A stretch of 64,000 nt of DNA from Chitinophagales bacterium. GTDB taxonomy: Bacteria > Bacteroidota > Bacteroidia > Chitinophagales > Chitinophagaceae. Under the pieces are notes generated by a model. It ran no database searches. It was not told where the DNA came from and worked only from the letters and a program-made list of their open reading frames with translations. The stretch spans positions 47,859 to 111,858 of the forward strand of contig JACJXR010000008.1 in NCBI GenBank assembly GCA_020636505.1, in the 5' to 3' direction. Each line of letters opens with the position of its first letter. Position 1 is the stretch's first letter. Shown here one piece after another: positions 16,591-26,134 of the stretch. The position numbers were made by a program, and so were the translations under genes.

Positions 16591-17874
16591 CTACTGCATA
16601 GCCTCCATTATGACTTCCATCTTGGTACTGCGAGAGCCTTTTATGAGAATAGATGCGTTTTCGGGACTGTGTTGCTTGACATAGTCCGCGGCTTCTGTTG
16701 AAGTGTTGAAATGTTTGTGGCCGCCTGTCTGTTTGAATTCAGGGCCGACCAATATCACATCATACCATTTGTACTCATTCACCAATGCAACCAACGCATT
16801 GTGTTCCTTCTCTTCATCAGGTCCCATTTCCTTCATGCCGCCGAGCATGAGTATTTTATTCGGTAGGTCTACTTTTGCAAAATTGCTTATAGCTGCTTGC
16901 ATGCTTGTCGGGTTGGCATTGTAGGCATCCAGTATCACTTTGTTGGTACCTATCACCACCCACTGCGAACGACTGTTGTCGGGGGCATATGCTTCTATTG
17001 CAGCCTTTATATCGTCTATGGATATACCGAAGTGTAAACCTGTAGCGACAGCGGTCATTACATTGGGAAAGTTGTACTCACCTACAAGCTGTGTATTTAT
17101 TGTGGCTTCTGCATCTTTTGACAATACGGCAACTTTCAAGAATACATCATCGGTCAAAGGTTTACCGATATAAGTAGCGTCTGCACTGCCGTATGTCACC
17201 TGTTGTGCTATACCTGCAGCCATGTCTTTCAAATAGGGTAGGTCGGTATTGCGAAATATGACCCCATCATTCGCACGTAGATAATCATACAGCTCACCTT
17301 TACCTTTTCTTACCCCTTCTTCGCCTCCAAAGCCTTCTATATGTGCCTTGCCGCAGTTGGTGATGATACCGTGTGTAGGCAGTGCGATATTGCAATAGGA
17401 TGCAATTTCTTTTTGATGATTTGCTCCCATTTCTATCACGGCCATTTCCGTATCCATAGGTATGCTGAGTATGGTCAACGGTACACCAATATGATTGTTC
17501 AGATTACCTTTTGTAGCAATTGTTTTATACTTCGCACTCAATGCTGTTGTCACCAACTCTTTGGTGGTTGTTTTACCGTTGGAGCCTGTGATGGCGATAA
17601 AGGGTATGGAAAATTGTTGTCTGTGGTGTTTGGCCAATTGTTGCAATGTGGTCAACACATCATCGCTAAGGATGCAACGCTCATCCGTAGCATATTCGGC
17701 ATCGTCTATCACAGCATATGCTGCACCTGCTTCAAGGGCCTGTATGGCAAACCTGTTGCCATCGAAATTAGGTCCTTTCAGTGCAAAATAAATATCACCT
17801 TCCTTAAGCTTACGCGTGTCCGTTTGTACGGAAGGATGTTGTTTATAGAGCTTGTGTAACGATGCTATGTCCAA
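16591..17874 (-). CDS. murF: UDP-N-acetylmuramoyl-tripeptide--D-alanyl-D-alanine ligase
   Basis: The 427-residue cytoplasmic Mur ligase adds D-Ala-D-Ala to the UDP-MurNAc-tripeptide, the last soluble step of peptidoglycan precursor synthesis. The N-terminal domain has TDTRKLKEGDIYFALKGPNF (about 19-38), the ATP loop is ITGSNGKTTTKELV (about 94-107), the centre has EMGANHQKEIASYC and KAHIEGFG, and the C-terminal domain has DAYNANPTSMQAAI and LGGMKEMG. The start is a TTG at 17874; the sequence from there (MDIASLHKLYKQHPSVQTDT) fits the normal MurF N-terminus and there is no upstream in-frame ATG, so TTG is the likely true start. It sits downstream of gldJ, an order also known in Flavobacterium. 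Confidence 0.96.
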   Translation of the reverse strand: MDIASLHKLYKQHPSVQTDTRKLKEGDIYFALKGPNFDGNRFAIQALEAGAAYAVIDDAEYATDERCILSDDVLTTLQQLAKHHRQQFSIPFIAITGSNGKTTTKELVTTALSAKYKTIATKGNLNNHIGVPLTILSIPMDTEMAVIEMGANHQKEIASYCNIALPTHGIITNCGKAHIEGFGGEEGVRKGKGELYDYLRANDGVIFRNTDLPYLKDMAAGIAQQVTYGSADATYIGKPLTDDVFLKVAVLSKDAEATINTQLVGEYNFPNVMTAVATGLHFGISIDDIKAAIEAYAPDNSRSQWVVIGTNKVILDAYNANPTSMQAAISNFAKVDLPNKILMLGGMKEMGPDEEKEHNALVALVNEYKWYDVILVGPEFKQTGGHKHFNTSTEAADYVKQHSPENASILIKGSRSTKMEVIMEAMQ

Positions 17875-17895
17875 GTATGATTGCTTTTATAGAAC

Positions 17896-17934
17896 TTGAT
17901 AAAAATAATAAACCCCTCCGAAATGGAGGGGTTT
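17896..17934 (-). terminator. Terminator after gldJ
   Basis: A perfect 10-bp inverted repeat, AAACCCCTCC (17910-17919) and GGAGGGGTTT (17925-17934), has a 5-base loop. On the minus strand it is followed by ATTATTTTTATC, which gives an imperfect U tail. It separates gldJ from murF. Confidence 0.75.
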
Positions 17935-17956
17935 ACTGTATAACAGATTATTACTT

Positions 17957-19492
17957 TTATCTTCTGCCGCCTTTGCCACCACCGTAGTAGTTACCGGCTT
18001 TCTCTCCGTTACGTCCGTTAGGAGCACCAAGGCGATCCATAACACAACGGAAACCTACACTTGAACTTGCTTTGTAAGAGTGAAGGAAACGACGAGTACC
18101 CGGAGACATGTAGTATGCACGGTCAGCCCAAGAACCACCTTTGATCACTTTGGCGTCATCGTTGATCAATGTGTTTTTACCATAGTCGTAAACGAACATT
18201 GAAGCTGTATCACCGTCTTTGTAGTTTCTCAAGTCAGCATTCAAACCATCGAAACGCTCGTAGTTCTGCATTTCTGTAGAATCCATCAAACGAGTTTGAA
18301 GATGACCCAAAGTATCTTTCTCATCAAGAGCGTTGTCTTCAGCAAGTCTTGAATAAGTTTCGTAAACATTACCACGGAAAGGACGGAAGTCATTCAGGTC
18401 GTAACGAGTAGGACGGTAAGTATCCAATACCCACTCACTAACGTTACCTGCCATGTTGTACAGACCGTAAGAGTTTGGTTTGTATGAGAAGATAGGAGCA
18501 GGAACGTCAGCGTTGTCGTTCAATGCACCTGCAAGACCCATAACATCACCGCCACCACGCTTGAAGTTACCAAGGAATTCACCCTGATAAGAGTTACGCA
18601 ATCCGTAACGAGTAGTGTATGCATCACCCCAAGGATAAACGTTGCGGTCTGTGATAACTTCTTCACCACGACGACGACGAGTTTCTGGCTCAGGGTTGTT
18701 ACCTATGTTACCAAGAGCTGCGTATTCCCACTCAGCTTCTGTAGGTAGGCGATACTCAGGAAGCAAGTAACCGTCGGCGAACCTTACGTTACGCTTGCCT
18801 GAACCTTGAGGGTCAAGATCTGCTTTACGCTTCTTACCACCAAGACCTTCGTATTGGCCTATCACATAAGTTTCAGTGTCGAAGATATCTTCGTTCACTT
18901 GGTTCGGGTTTCTCTTAAGGAAACCGTTCTTTATCAGGATTTGTTCGTTAACCCTGTCACTACGCCATTTAGCGAATGCTCTAGCCTGATGCCAGTTAAC
19001 ACCGACAACCGGATAGAAGTCATAAGCAGCATGACGGAAATAGTTTTGTACATAAGGCTCGTTGTAAGCCAATGATTGACGCCAGCAAGAAGTATCCGGC
19101 ATCGCATCAGCGATAACCCAAGGATAATCCGATGCATAAGAACGGCTCAACCAGTAGATGTATTCACGATAGTGAATGTTTGCCACTTCGGTTTCATCCA
19201 TATAGAATGAAGAAACAGATACCGTACGTGGTATGTTGTTTCTTTCGTAGTTCACATCTTCTTCCACCATACCCATGGTGAAACGTCCACCTTCTACAAA
19301 GGTCAATCCGGGACCGGTTTGCTGGCCGTTGTAATCCGCCACATCAAAACCACCGAGACGTGGGTCATTATATTCCCAACCGGTTGCACGGGAAACACCG
19401 CCACCACCGGCAGATTTATTAGAGGAGCATCCAGAGAAAATAAGTGCTGCTCCCAGAGAAAGTAAGCTCACGCCAACGAGAGATCTTTTCAT
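17957..19492 (-). CDS. gldJ: Gliding motility lipoprotein GldJ (FGE-sulfatase fold)
   Basis: The protein starts at the ATG at 19492 (MKRSLVGVSLLSLG), with lipobox FSGC. The mature part is a formylglycine-generating-enzyme-like domain: TMGMVEEDVNYERNNIPRTV, SFYMDETEVANIHYREYIYW, YPVVGVNWHQARAFAKWRSD, YRLPTEAEWEYAAL, NMAGNVSEWVLD and the final GGSWADRAYYMSPGTRRF with VGFRCVMD. In Flavobacterium GldJ is needed for gliding and for stability of the T9SS component GldK, which has the same fold. I chose GldJ over GldK because gldJ-porU-porV beside murF is the known arrangement. It diverges from porU, with 242 bases between the starts. It has a Gly/Arg-rich C-terminus (YYGGGKGGRR). Confidence 0.88.
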   Translation of the reverse strand: MKRSLVGVSLLSLGAALIFSGCSSNKSAGGGGVSRATGWEYNDPRLGGFDVADYNGQQTGPGLTFVEGGRFTMGMVEEDVNYERNNIPRTVSVSSFYMDETEVANIHYREYIYWLSRSYASDYPWVIADAMPDTSCWRQSLAYNEPYVQNYFRHAAYDFYPVVGVNWHQARAFAKWRSDRVNEQILIKNGFLKRNPNQVNEDIFDTETYVIGQYEGLGGKKRKADLDPQGSGKRNVRFADGYLLPEYRLPTEAEWEYAALGNIGNNPEPETRRRRGEEVITDRNVYPWGDAYTTRYGLRNSYQGEFLGNFKRGGGDVMGLAGALNDNADVPAPIFSYKPNSYGLYNMAGNVSEWVLDTYRPTRYDLNDFRPFRGNVYETYSRLAEDNALDEKDTLGHLQTRLMDSTEMQNYERFDGLNADLRNYKDGDTASMFVYDYGKNTLINDDAKVIKGGSWADRAYYMSPGTRRFLHSYKASSSVGFRCVMDRLGAPNGRNGEKAGNYYGGGKGGRR

Positions 19493-19706
19493 AATCAAAA
19501 AAAAATTTGCTACAAATTGATATTGAATAATCTGTTAAAGTAATTACAATATTATACTGTTCTTTTCAAAAAGTCAAGCTAAAACTAAATTAAGCTCAAA
19601 AATATAAAAAATAGGCTTTCAGGGGGTTACTATAATATTCAGGAGTAATTTAACGTTTTTATGATGTAAGTGACGTGACGCTGACACGTCAGCATTCACA
19701 AATCCT

Positions 19707-19714
19707 TATCTTTG
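19707..19714 (+). promoter_or_regulatory. Candidate -7 element TATCTTTG for porU
   Basis: TATCTTTG matches TAnnTTTG and would start transcription near 19721, 14 bases before the ATG at 19735. This argues against the in-frame GTG at 19675, which would lie upstream of the transcript. Confidence 0.5.
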
Positions 19715-19734
19715 AAACACCCGTTAATAACGTT

Positions 19735-22700
19735 ATGAAGGTAAACGACATCAAAAAACTTGTATTGCCCCTTGCAGTATTGATGCTTGGTTTTGGTGGC
19801 AAAAAAGCATTTGCGGATTATGTAACCACCTTAAAAGTAGCTGATAATGAGATAAATGCAGGCTATTTTGTAAAAAAAGTGGAGCTTAAGCAGTATGCCA
19901 TGCCCGAGATTAGGCTGGAACAGCTGCATTTTGTCAAATCGGAGCTTCCGAATGACGCATTCCCCACCAATCCAAACAATTTTGATGTGGTGATAGGCTT
20001 GGAGCGCAAACAGCCTTTTGCCTTGGTTAGAGTTCCGGCTTACTCCACAAACGAGGACGGCTCGGTGCAGAGAATTCAGTCACTTTCCATATTTGTTCAT
20101 GAAAATGAGCCGGAAGGAACCGTTTTGAAGAACAGAACTGCAGCCAAAAACACCGGTGTGAACGCCCCGCTTGCATCAGGAACATGGTATAAGATAGGTG
20201 TGGGTAGCACAGGTTTGTACAAAGTGGACTACAACTTCATGAGTACACAATTGGGTATCAACGGAGTTCAATCTTCTCAAATAAGGGTATTCGGCCACGG
20301 TGCCAAAATGCTTTCGGAAAGAAACGGTACAACCGATATAAAAGGGTTGCAGGAAAATGCCATTTGGGTTAATGATGGCGGCGATGGCACATTCGGCCCC
20401 GGCGACTACTTTGTGTTTTATGCACAGGGCCCGCTTAACTGGATGCCCAACAGTGCCGGTACATGGTTGAAGCAAGAAAAGAACTACTATACCGATGAAG
20501 GATATTATTTCATAAATGTTGATGGCGGCGAGTCGGGTAAACGTATCAATACACAGACCAATCCACCGACAGGCAATGTGACTGTTAACAGCTATACAGG
20601 AACGGTATTGCACGAGGAAGACCTGTCAAGCCCACAAAAGTTCGGAAAAGGTTGGTGGGGAGAAGAGTTCAGCTCATCTCCCGGAAAACAAACCAATCAT
20701 ACTGTAACACTGAACGTAGGTAATACAATAGGTGCCACAACATTCAATGTGCATTTGGTGAACACCTCACAATCGCCTGGGATATTCAATGTGAAATTGA
20801 ACGGGCAGCAAGTGATATATGCGGACATTTCCGCAACCAACAACTACGAGTATGCACCCAAAGCAATGGGAAAATTGGATACCGTAACTGCAAGCATCAA
20901 CGGTGCAGCCACATTCGATATATCTTACAACACTGCATCAAGCGATGGTACAGGATGGTTGGATTATATATCCGCCAATCCGCGCAAGCCGTTGAATATG
21001 GACCAAAATTCCATCCTCTTTGTTGACCTGAACAGTATTGCATCGGGCAACATTGCAACATATAACTTAACAGGTGCCAACGGTAATACGCAGGTGTGGG
21101 ATGTAACAGACCCTCACAATCCTGTTCGTATGAGCGGCAACGGCAGCAGCGGTACATACACATTCTCTCAAGATGCATCTACATTGCACAGGTTTGTTGC
21201 TGTGAACAATGCGGATGCGCTGGGGCTACCAACCTATGCGGGTGTTGTACCCAATCAAAATTTATATGGCTCACCACAGGTGGACTATGTGATAGTAACC
21301 TATCCCGACTTTTTGCCTGCGGCTGAAATGCTTGCATCTTTTCATAGAAACCGTAGCGGTATGAGGGTGTTGGTTGCTACCACCACACAGGTGTACAACG
21401 AATTCTCCTCTGGTGCACAAGACATAGGTGCCATCAGAGACATGATGCGCATGTTCTACCAACGTGCTGGCATGAATGTGCAGGATATGCCTAAATATCT
21501 TCTGCTGTTGGGCGATGCGTCTTACGATTACAAAGACAGAGTGGACAACAATACCAACTATGTACCTACTTACGAAGCTTATGAGTCGTTCTACTTCTTA
21601 AATACATTCAGTACGGATGATTACTTCGGTTTCTTGGACGATAATGAAGAGATAGAACGTTACGATATAGCCAATACACTCGATATAGGTGTGGGACGTA
21701 TGCCTGTAATCAATTTGCAGCAGGCCAATGAAATGGTGGACAAGGCCATATACTACAAAAGCCCAGCAACATTGGGCGATTGGCGTTTGAATACCATGTA
21801 TGTTGCCGACAACGAAGATGCGGCGGGTGAGCATCTTGGTGATGCGGAATTGATGAATACCATCGTTCAGGACAACAGTATGATACACAACCCCACCAAA
21901 ATATATCAGGATGCCATACCAATGATATCAACACCGGGTGGGGCTCGCGCACCTGAGGCTAATAAGGCGATAAATGATGGGGTGTTCAAAGGAGTGTTCA
22001 TGATCAACTACAGTGGGCACGGAAACACAAGCGTACTTTCTCACGAACGTATATTGACCAAAGACGACTACAATAAGTGGCGCAACAAGGATAAAATGCC
22101 TTTCATGATAACGGCGACTTGCGACTTCGGTCAATTCGACCAACCGTCGTTCGTATCGTCGGGAGAGCAGCTGGCATTGAAAGCCAACGGCGGTGTAATT
22201 GCAACACTTACTACCACGCACCTTGTATACGCACATGCAAATTCGGTGTTGAACAGAGAGTTTTTGACTGCACAGTTCGCGCATGTGAACGGTAGGTGGA
22301 ACACATTCGGTGATGCAATGCGTATCGGTAAGAACGGTACGTACAGCAATGCAGGTGCCACCAAAGATTTCTTGATCAATTTCAGGAAGTTCACACTTCT
22401 TGGCGACCCGGCTCTCGACCCCAACTTCCCACAGTACTTTATAAAAACATCATCGATAGTGGATGGTGCCACAGGACAACCTACAGATACCATCGGTGCT
22501 TTGGGTGAATATATCGTAAACGGTGAAGTGACGGATGTGAACGGGAACAGGTTGACCAATTTCAACGGTGAATTGTCTGTGACCATCTTCGATAAACCAA
22601 GAACGGTGAAGACGATAACAGCGGTAGATAAAACATTTGAAGTAAGGAACAATACCATATACAAAGGCAAGGCTTCTGTGAACGCGGGTAAATTCTCCTT

Positions 22701-23502
22701 TGCTTTCATTGCGCCGAAAGACATCAACTATGAATTCGGTGATGGTAGAACAAGTTTCTATGCACACAACGGTGAAACCGATGCAGCGGGTAGAGATACC
22801 GGCATCATTGTGGGAGGCTTCTCCGACAATCCGAGGTTGGAGGACAATCCACCTATCGTAAGAGCATTCATCAAAGACAGTCTTTTCCGTCAGGGTGGGC
22901 TTACAGGCTCCAATACGGCATTGTTCGCTATTTTGGAAGACGAGACGGGCATCAACGTATCGGGCAACTCGGTAGGTCATGACCTGACCGCCATTTTGGA
23001 TGATGATGTGAGCAAGCCTTACATAATGAACGATTATTACGAAACCGCGCCAAATACCTACAAACGCGGGTATGTATATTTCCCGATTGAGAATATACCC
23101 GACGGCAGGCATAAGCTGACGGTGAAAGCTTGGGATGTGAACAACAACTCAGGCGAGGGGGATGTGTACTTTGTGGTGAAGGACGGAGCAATAGTGGAAA
23201 TGCAGGAATTGATGAATTACCCGAACCCGTTCCGCGATGTGACGCACTTTGTATTTGAGCATAATCATCCTGACGAGGACATGACCGCAGAAATTAACAT
23301 TTATAACACATCCGGTGTTTTGGTGCGCAAATTGCAGCAAAACTTCGTCACAACGGCCAGTAGGAGCAATGAAATAACCTGGGATGCCACCGATGATAAT
23401 GGTGCGAAATTACCTGCCGGCATGTATATTTACAGGATGAAGATATCCGCAGGCGGTAATATTGAGACCACCGGATACCAAAAACTGGTACTTGTACGTT
23501 AA
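19735..23502 (+). CDS. porU: Type IX secretion system sortase PorU (C25 family peptidase)
   Basis: Starting at the ATG at 19735 the protein has about 1255 residues and a signal peptide (MKVNDIKKLVLPLAVLMLGF, cleaved near KKAFA). PorU is the outer-membrane sortase that cleaves the C-terminal domain of T9SS cargo and joins it to lipopolysaccharide. The gingipain-like C25 domain (about 520-900) includes YVIVTYPDFLPAAEMLA, LLLGDASYDYKD, a catalytic His762 in NYSGHGNTSVLSH and a catalytic Cys796 in ITATCDFGQFD. The C-terminus has an FlgD-like Ig fold (MNYPNPFRDVTHFVFEHNHP, WDATDDNGAKLPAGMYIYRM) but no cleavable sorting domain. A -7 box at 19707-19714 supports the chosen start. porV follows from its own promoter. 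Confidence 0.95.
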   Translation: MKVNDIKKLVLPLAVLMLGFGGKKAFADYVTTLKVADNEINAGYFVKKVELKQYAMPEIRLEQLHFVKSELPNDAFPTNPNNFDVVIGLERKQPFALVRVPAYSTNEDGSVQRIQSLSIFVHENEPEGTVLKNRTAAKNTGVNAPLASGTWYKIGVGSTGLYKVDYNFMSTQLGINGVQSSQIRVFGHGAKMLSERNGTTDIKGLQENAIWVNDGGDGTFGPGDYFVFYAQGPLNWMPNSAGTWLKQEKNYYTDEGYYFINVDGGESGKRINTQTNPPTGNVTVNSYTGTVLHEEDLSSPQKFGKGWWGEEFSSSPGKQTNHTVTLNVGNTIGATTFNVHLVNTSQSPGIFNVKLNGQQVIYADISATNNYEYAPKAMGKLDTVTASINGAATFDISYNTASSDGTGWLDYISANPRKPLNMDQNSILFVDLNSIASGNIATYNLTGANGNTQVWDVTDPHNPVRMSGNGSSGTYTFSQDASTLHRFVAVNNADALGLPTYAGVVPNQNLYGSPQVDYVIVTYPDFLPAAEMLASFHRNRSGMRVLVATTTQVYNEFSSGAQDIGAIRDMMRMFYQRAGMNVQDMPKYLLLLGDASYDYKDRVDNNTNYVPTYEAYESFYFLNTFSTDDYFGFLDDNEEIERYDIANTLDIGVGRMPVINLQQANEMVDKAIYYKSPATLGDWRLNTMYVADNEDAAGEHLGDAELMNTIVQDNSMIHNPTKIYQDAIPMISTPGGARAPEANKAINDGVFKGVFMINYSGHGNTSVLSHERILTKDDYNKWRNKDKMPFMITATCDFGQFDQPSFVSSGEQLALKANGGVIATLTTTHLVYAHANSVLNREFLTAQFAHVNGRWNTFGDAMRIGKNGTYSNAGATKDFLINFRKFTLLGDPALDPNFPQYFIKTSSIVDGATGQPTDTIGALGEYIVNGEVTDVNGNRLTNFNGELSVTIFDKPRTVKTITAVDKTFEVRNNTIYKGKASVNAGKFSFAFIAPKDINYEFGDGRTSFYAHNGETDAAGRDTGIIVGGFSDNPRLEDNPPIVRAFIKDSLFRQGGLTGSNTALFAILEDETGINVSGNSVGHDLTAILDDDVSKPYIMNDYYETAPNTYKRGYVYFPIENIPDGRHKLTVKAWDVNNNSGEGDVYFVVKDGAIVEMQELMNYPNPFRDVTHFVFEHNHPDEDMTAEINIYNTSGVLVRKLQQNFVTTASRSNEITWDATDDNGAKLPAGMYIYRMKISAGGNIETTGYQKLVLVR

Positions 23503-23555
23503 AGTACCGTCAATACGATAAATATCATTGTATTTACATGATTGAGGGCATGAAA

Positions 23556-23586
23556 TTTGCCGACATAGTAAAAACGAATACCTTTG
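23556..23586 (+). promoter_or_regulatory. Promoter of porV with full Bacteroidota consensus
   Basis: TTTG (23556-23559), exactly 19 bases, then TACCTTTG (23579-23586) is a complete match to TTTG-N19-TAnnTTTG. Transcription should begin near 23593, giving a leader of about 20 bases before the ATG at 23614. It overlaps a TTG at 23584, so that codon cannot be the start. Confidence 0.8.
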
Positions 23587-23613
23587 CAAAACTCGAAAGT
23601 AAATAACAAAAGA

Positions 23614-24804
23614 ATGGCAAGACGCTTTGCTCTATTAGGATTGGCCCTTTTGACGGGAGTGTTATCAAACGACGCTCGTGCTCAGAAAGCCAATACCAAT
23701 GGTACATCACCCAATACTGTAACAACAGCAGTTCCTTTTTTGAGAATATCTCCGGATGCGCGCTCCGGCGCCATGGGCGACGTAGGTGTGGCTATCAGTC
23801 CCGATGCCAATGCTCAACACTGGAACGTTTCCAAAATACCTTTCGCAACCAAAAAGTACGGTGTTTCTGCAACGTACACTCCTTGGCTTAAAGACCTTGT
23901 GCCGGATATCTATCTTGCATATCTGTCAGGTTTCGCGAAGTTTGGTGAGAACGACAACCAATCGTTGAGTATGTCGTTCCGTTATTTCTCTTTGGGAGAG
24001 ATCAACTATACCGACATCAACGCACAGCCGATAGGTACAGGTCAGCCATACGAAATGGCCATCGACTTGGGTTATGCACGTAAGTTGTCAGAATACTTGT
24101 CTACGGGTCTTAGCTTCCGCTATATCAACTCTTCCATAGCAAACGGACTTGCAGCCAATACAACGGGTATCAGCTACAAGCCGGGTAATGCCTTCGGTGC
24201 AGACCTTGGTGTATACTACAACAAGAAGAAAGAAATAGATGAGTTCCGTTCAGGTACTGTAGCATTGGGCGCGGTGTTGAGCAACGTGGGTTCTAAAATA
24301 TCTTATACCAATACAAGAAGGGATTTCATTCCTATCAACCTTGGGTTGGGTGGTGCATACACTTATCAAGCAGATGCTTACAGTGCCATCACTTTTGCAC
24401 TTGACATCAATAAGCTTTTGGTGCCAACACCACAGGATACCACAGGAGATGGCATCAGTGATTGGATACCTGACAAGAGTGTGGTATCGGGTATGTTGGG
24501 TTCATTCGGCGATGCACAAGGTGGATTCAGCGAAGAGCTTAGAGAGCTGCAAATATCTGCAGGTGCTGAGTACTGGTATCGCCAACAGTTTGCGGTACGT
24601 GCGGGTTACTTCTGGGAGCACAAGCTGAAAGGCGATCGTAAATACTTTACAGCAGGTTTGGGTGTGCGTTACAACGTATTCAACCTCAACTTTGCTTACC
24701 TAATACCATCGGGTAGCGGTATCAACAGAAACCCGCTTTCCAATACATTCCGTTTCTCACTCGTATTCGAATTCGACGAGTTGAAGAAAGCGGAAACACC
24801 ATAA
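23614..24804 (+). CDS. porV: Type IX secretion system outer-membrane protein PorV (LptO)
   Basis: The 396-residue protein starts at the ATG at 23614 (MARRFALLGLALLTGVLSN) with a signal peptide ending ARAQ. PorV is a 14-strand FadL-like barrel that collects T9SS cargo from the translocon and passes it to PorU. Family marks are the N-terminal AVPFLRISPDARSGAMGDVG, HWNVSKIPFATKKYGVSATY and WLKDLVPDIYLAYLSGF, then LGYARKLSEYLSTGLSFRYI, and a final strand RFSLVFEFDELKKAETP. It follows porU by 111 bases but has its own consensus promoter (23556-23586) and a strong terminator after it. The gldJ-porU-porV order is typical of the phylum. Confidence 0.95.
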   Translation: MARRFALLGLALLTGVLSNDARAQKANTNGTSPNTVTTAVPFLRISPDARSGAMGDVGVAISPDANAQHWNVSKIPFATKKYGVSATYTPWLKDLVPDIYLAYLSGFAKFGENDNQSLSMSFRYFSLGEINYTDINAQPIGTGQPYEMAIDLGYARKLSEYLSTGLSFRYINSSIANGLAANTTGISYKPGNAFGADLGVYYNKKKEIDEFRSGTVALGAVLSNVGSKISYTNTRRDFIPINLGLGGAYTYQADAYSAITFALDINKLLVPTPQDTTGDGISDWIPDKSVVSGMLGSFGDAQGGFSEELRELQISAGAEYWYRQQFAVRAGYFWEHKLKGDRKYFTAGLGVRYNVFNLNFAYLIPSGSGINRNPLSNTFRFSLVFEFDELKKAETP

Positions 24805-24826
24805 GAAGAAGTTTGATTCTATCACT

Positions 24827-24859
24827 GCCCACAGGCTGAAAAGCGTGTGGGCTTTTTTT
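24827..24859 (+). terminator. Terminator after porV
   Basis: GCCCACA (24827-24833) pairs with TGTGGGC (24846-24852), with an inner GCT/AGC pairing, and is followed by seven T. The T run overlaps the stop of the convergent gene. Confidence 0.85.
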
Positions 24860-25814
24860 ATGCCCTTTCGGCATTTTGCTTTATATGTTTGAGCACTCTG
24901 TTGTGAATGTTGTGTATGATGTAGTCGCTCCAGATGTTCCAATAAAAGTTGGGACGTATGTTGTTGCGATACCAAGTGGTTCCTTCCAATAATGTTGTTC
25001 CATCTGCCTGACGAATCAATTTGAATTGCCCCCTTTGCGATGCGAAAAAGTCGTGCAGGTGGGGAGCATCAATATCCCAGAAACTCAATTCCTTCATAGG
25101 TGCGGGTTGTTGCTCCACATCAAACTTCAAAAGATTTGGTGCGTCCCATACAGTGATGGGTTCCACAAAGGAGCCGGTGCTGAAATTGCAATGACGTACC
25201 GCACCTACGCCTGTACCCGTTATTGTGGCATCGGTAGGGTATGCGATACCTGTTTTGAAGAGCAACTCTTCCGGGTCATCCAACTTGGGGAATGCGATGA
25301 CGTTTTCCCAAACAGCTTCAGGAGATGCGTTGATATGCATGGTGGTGGTGACAGAACGAACAGATGACTGAACATCCTTTTCCATGTAGCCGGTGGTGAA
25401 AGTACTTGTCAGCAATATGATGAGTATGGTGGTGGTTCGGTGAGGATGTTTGTTTACAAAATAGAGCGCAATACCAACACCCAACCACATAGCGATGAAG
25501 GCAATCGGCAGACACATCAACACGCATAAAACACCCTCAATGGCAAAGATGATAAGCCCGGCTGCAAAAAGCAGCAATGTGAGTAGGCCAATACGAAAGG
25601 CTTGTCGATTTTGTAGCGGCGCATTTCTACCGAGTATCATTACGGGCATAAACCCCAACAGAACAGGTATGAAAATGAAAAGTGCAATACCGTATGTATT
25701 GATAGCGTAGATGGCCCAAAGGCAAATAAGGTAGTTGGTGATGAGTGTGAAGCTAACAGCTATCAACTTCCATTTTTGAAACTCTGCCTTTTCGGTTGTT
25801 TGGGTTTCGGGCAT
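24858..25814 (-). CDS. Membrane protein with C-terminal SRPBCC (START-like) domain
   Basis: The 318-residue protein has no cleaved signal. Four or five hydrophobic segments fill residues 16-150 (KLIAVSFTLITNYLICLWAI, IALFIFIPVLLGFMPVMIL, GLLTLLLFAAGLIIFAIEG and LPIAFIAMWLGVGIALYFV, then TTTILIILLTSTFTTGY). After residue 160 comes an SRPBCC-type ligand-binding fold (TTTMHINASPEAVWENVIAF, GVGAVRHCNFSTGSFVEPIT, WDAPNLLKFDV and LEGTTWYRNNIRPNFYWNIW). Such START-like domains bind hydrophobic ligands, but the ligand is unknown. The combination is found in uncharacterised Bacteroidota proteins. It converges on porV and lies upstream of nothing obvious in function. Confidence 0.75.
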   Translation of the reverse strand: MPETQTTEKAEFQKWKLIAVSFTLITNYLICLWAIYAINTYGIALFIFIPVLLGFMPVMILGRNAPLQNRQAFRIGLLTLLLFAAGLIIFAIEGVLCVLMCLPIAFIAMWLGVGIALYFVNKHPHRTTTILIILLTSTFTTGYMEKDVQSSVRSVTTTMHINASPEAVWENVIAFPKLDDPEELLFKTGIAYPTDATITGTGVGAVRHCNFSTGSFVEPITVWDAPNLLKFDVEQQPAPMKELSFWDIDAPHLHDFFASQRGQFKLIRQADGTTLLEGTTWYRNNIRPNFYWNIWSDYIIHNIHNRVLKHIKQNAERA

Positions 25815-25869
25815 ACGATGTTATTGTTCTTCTAAGTTAGGAAGAAATTAGCACCGATGTGGTGATTGC

Positions 25870-26097
25870 TTATTTGCCCAATGCTTCTTTCAGTTGTGCC
25901 ACTTCTTCTTTAAGCGCTGTGATGTCTTCGGATATTTTGCCCAAAGGTTTCAGGTAGTTGCCATAGTCGAGTACACCAACCGTTGTTTCGCACTCCACAC
26001 AGCAAATGAATATGCCGTTGTACATATAACCGTTTATCTGTTGCTCCAATGCACCGAATGTATCGTGCCCGCATTTTGGGCATTTAGGTTTTACCAT
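25870..26097 (-). CDS. Small zinc-ribbon protein with C-terminal coiled coil
   Basis: This 75-residue protein has two pairs that can form a zinc ribbon: CPKCGH (residues 6-11) and CCVECE (about 32-37). The last 25 residues (ISEDITALKEEVAQLKEALG) are a heptad helix likely to dimerise. No DNA-binding or enzymatic motif is visible. It begins with ATG at 26097 and lies between the SRPBCC protein and the ABC-F gene, in the same direction as both, with gaps of 37 and 55 bases, so cotranscription is possible. Function is unknown; the residues seen support metal binding only. Confidence 0.7.
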   Translation of the reverse strand: MVKPKCPKCGHDTFGALEQQINGYMYNGIFICCVECETTVGVLDYGNYLKPLGKISEDITALKEEVAQLKEALGK

Positions 26098-26134
26098 GCT
26101 ACTTACAATTTATGTTCAAATAATAATCGGAATA

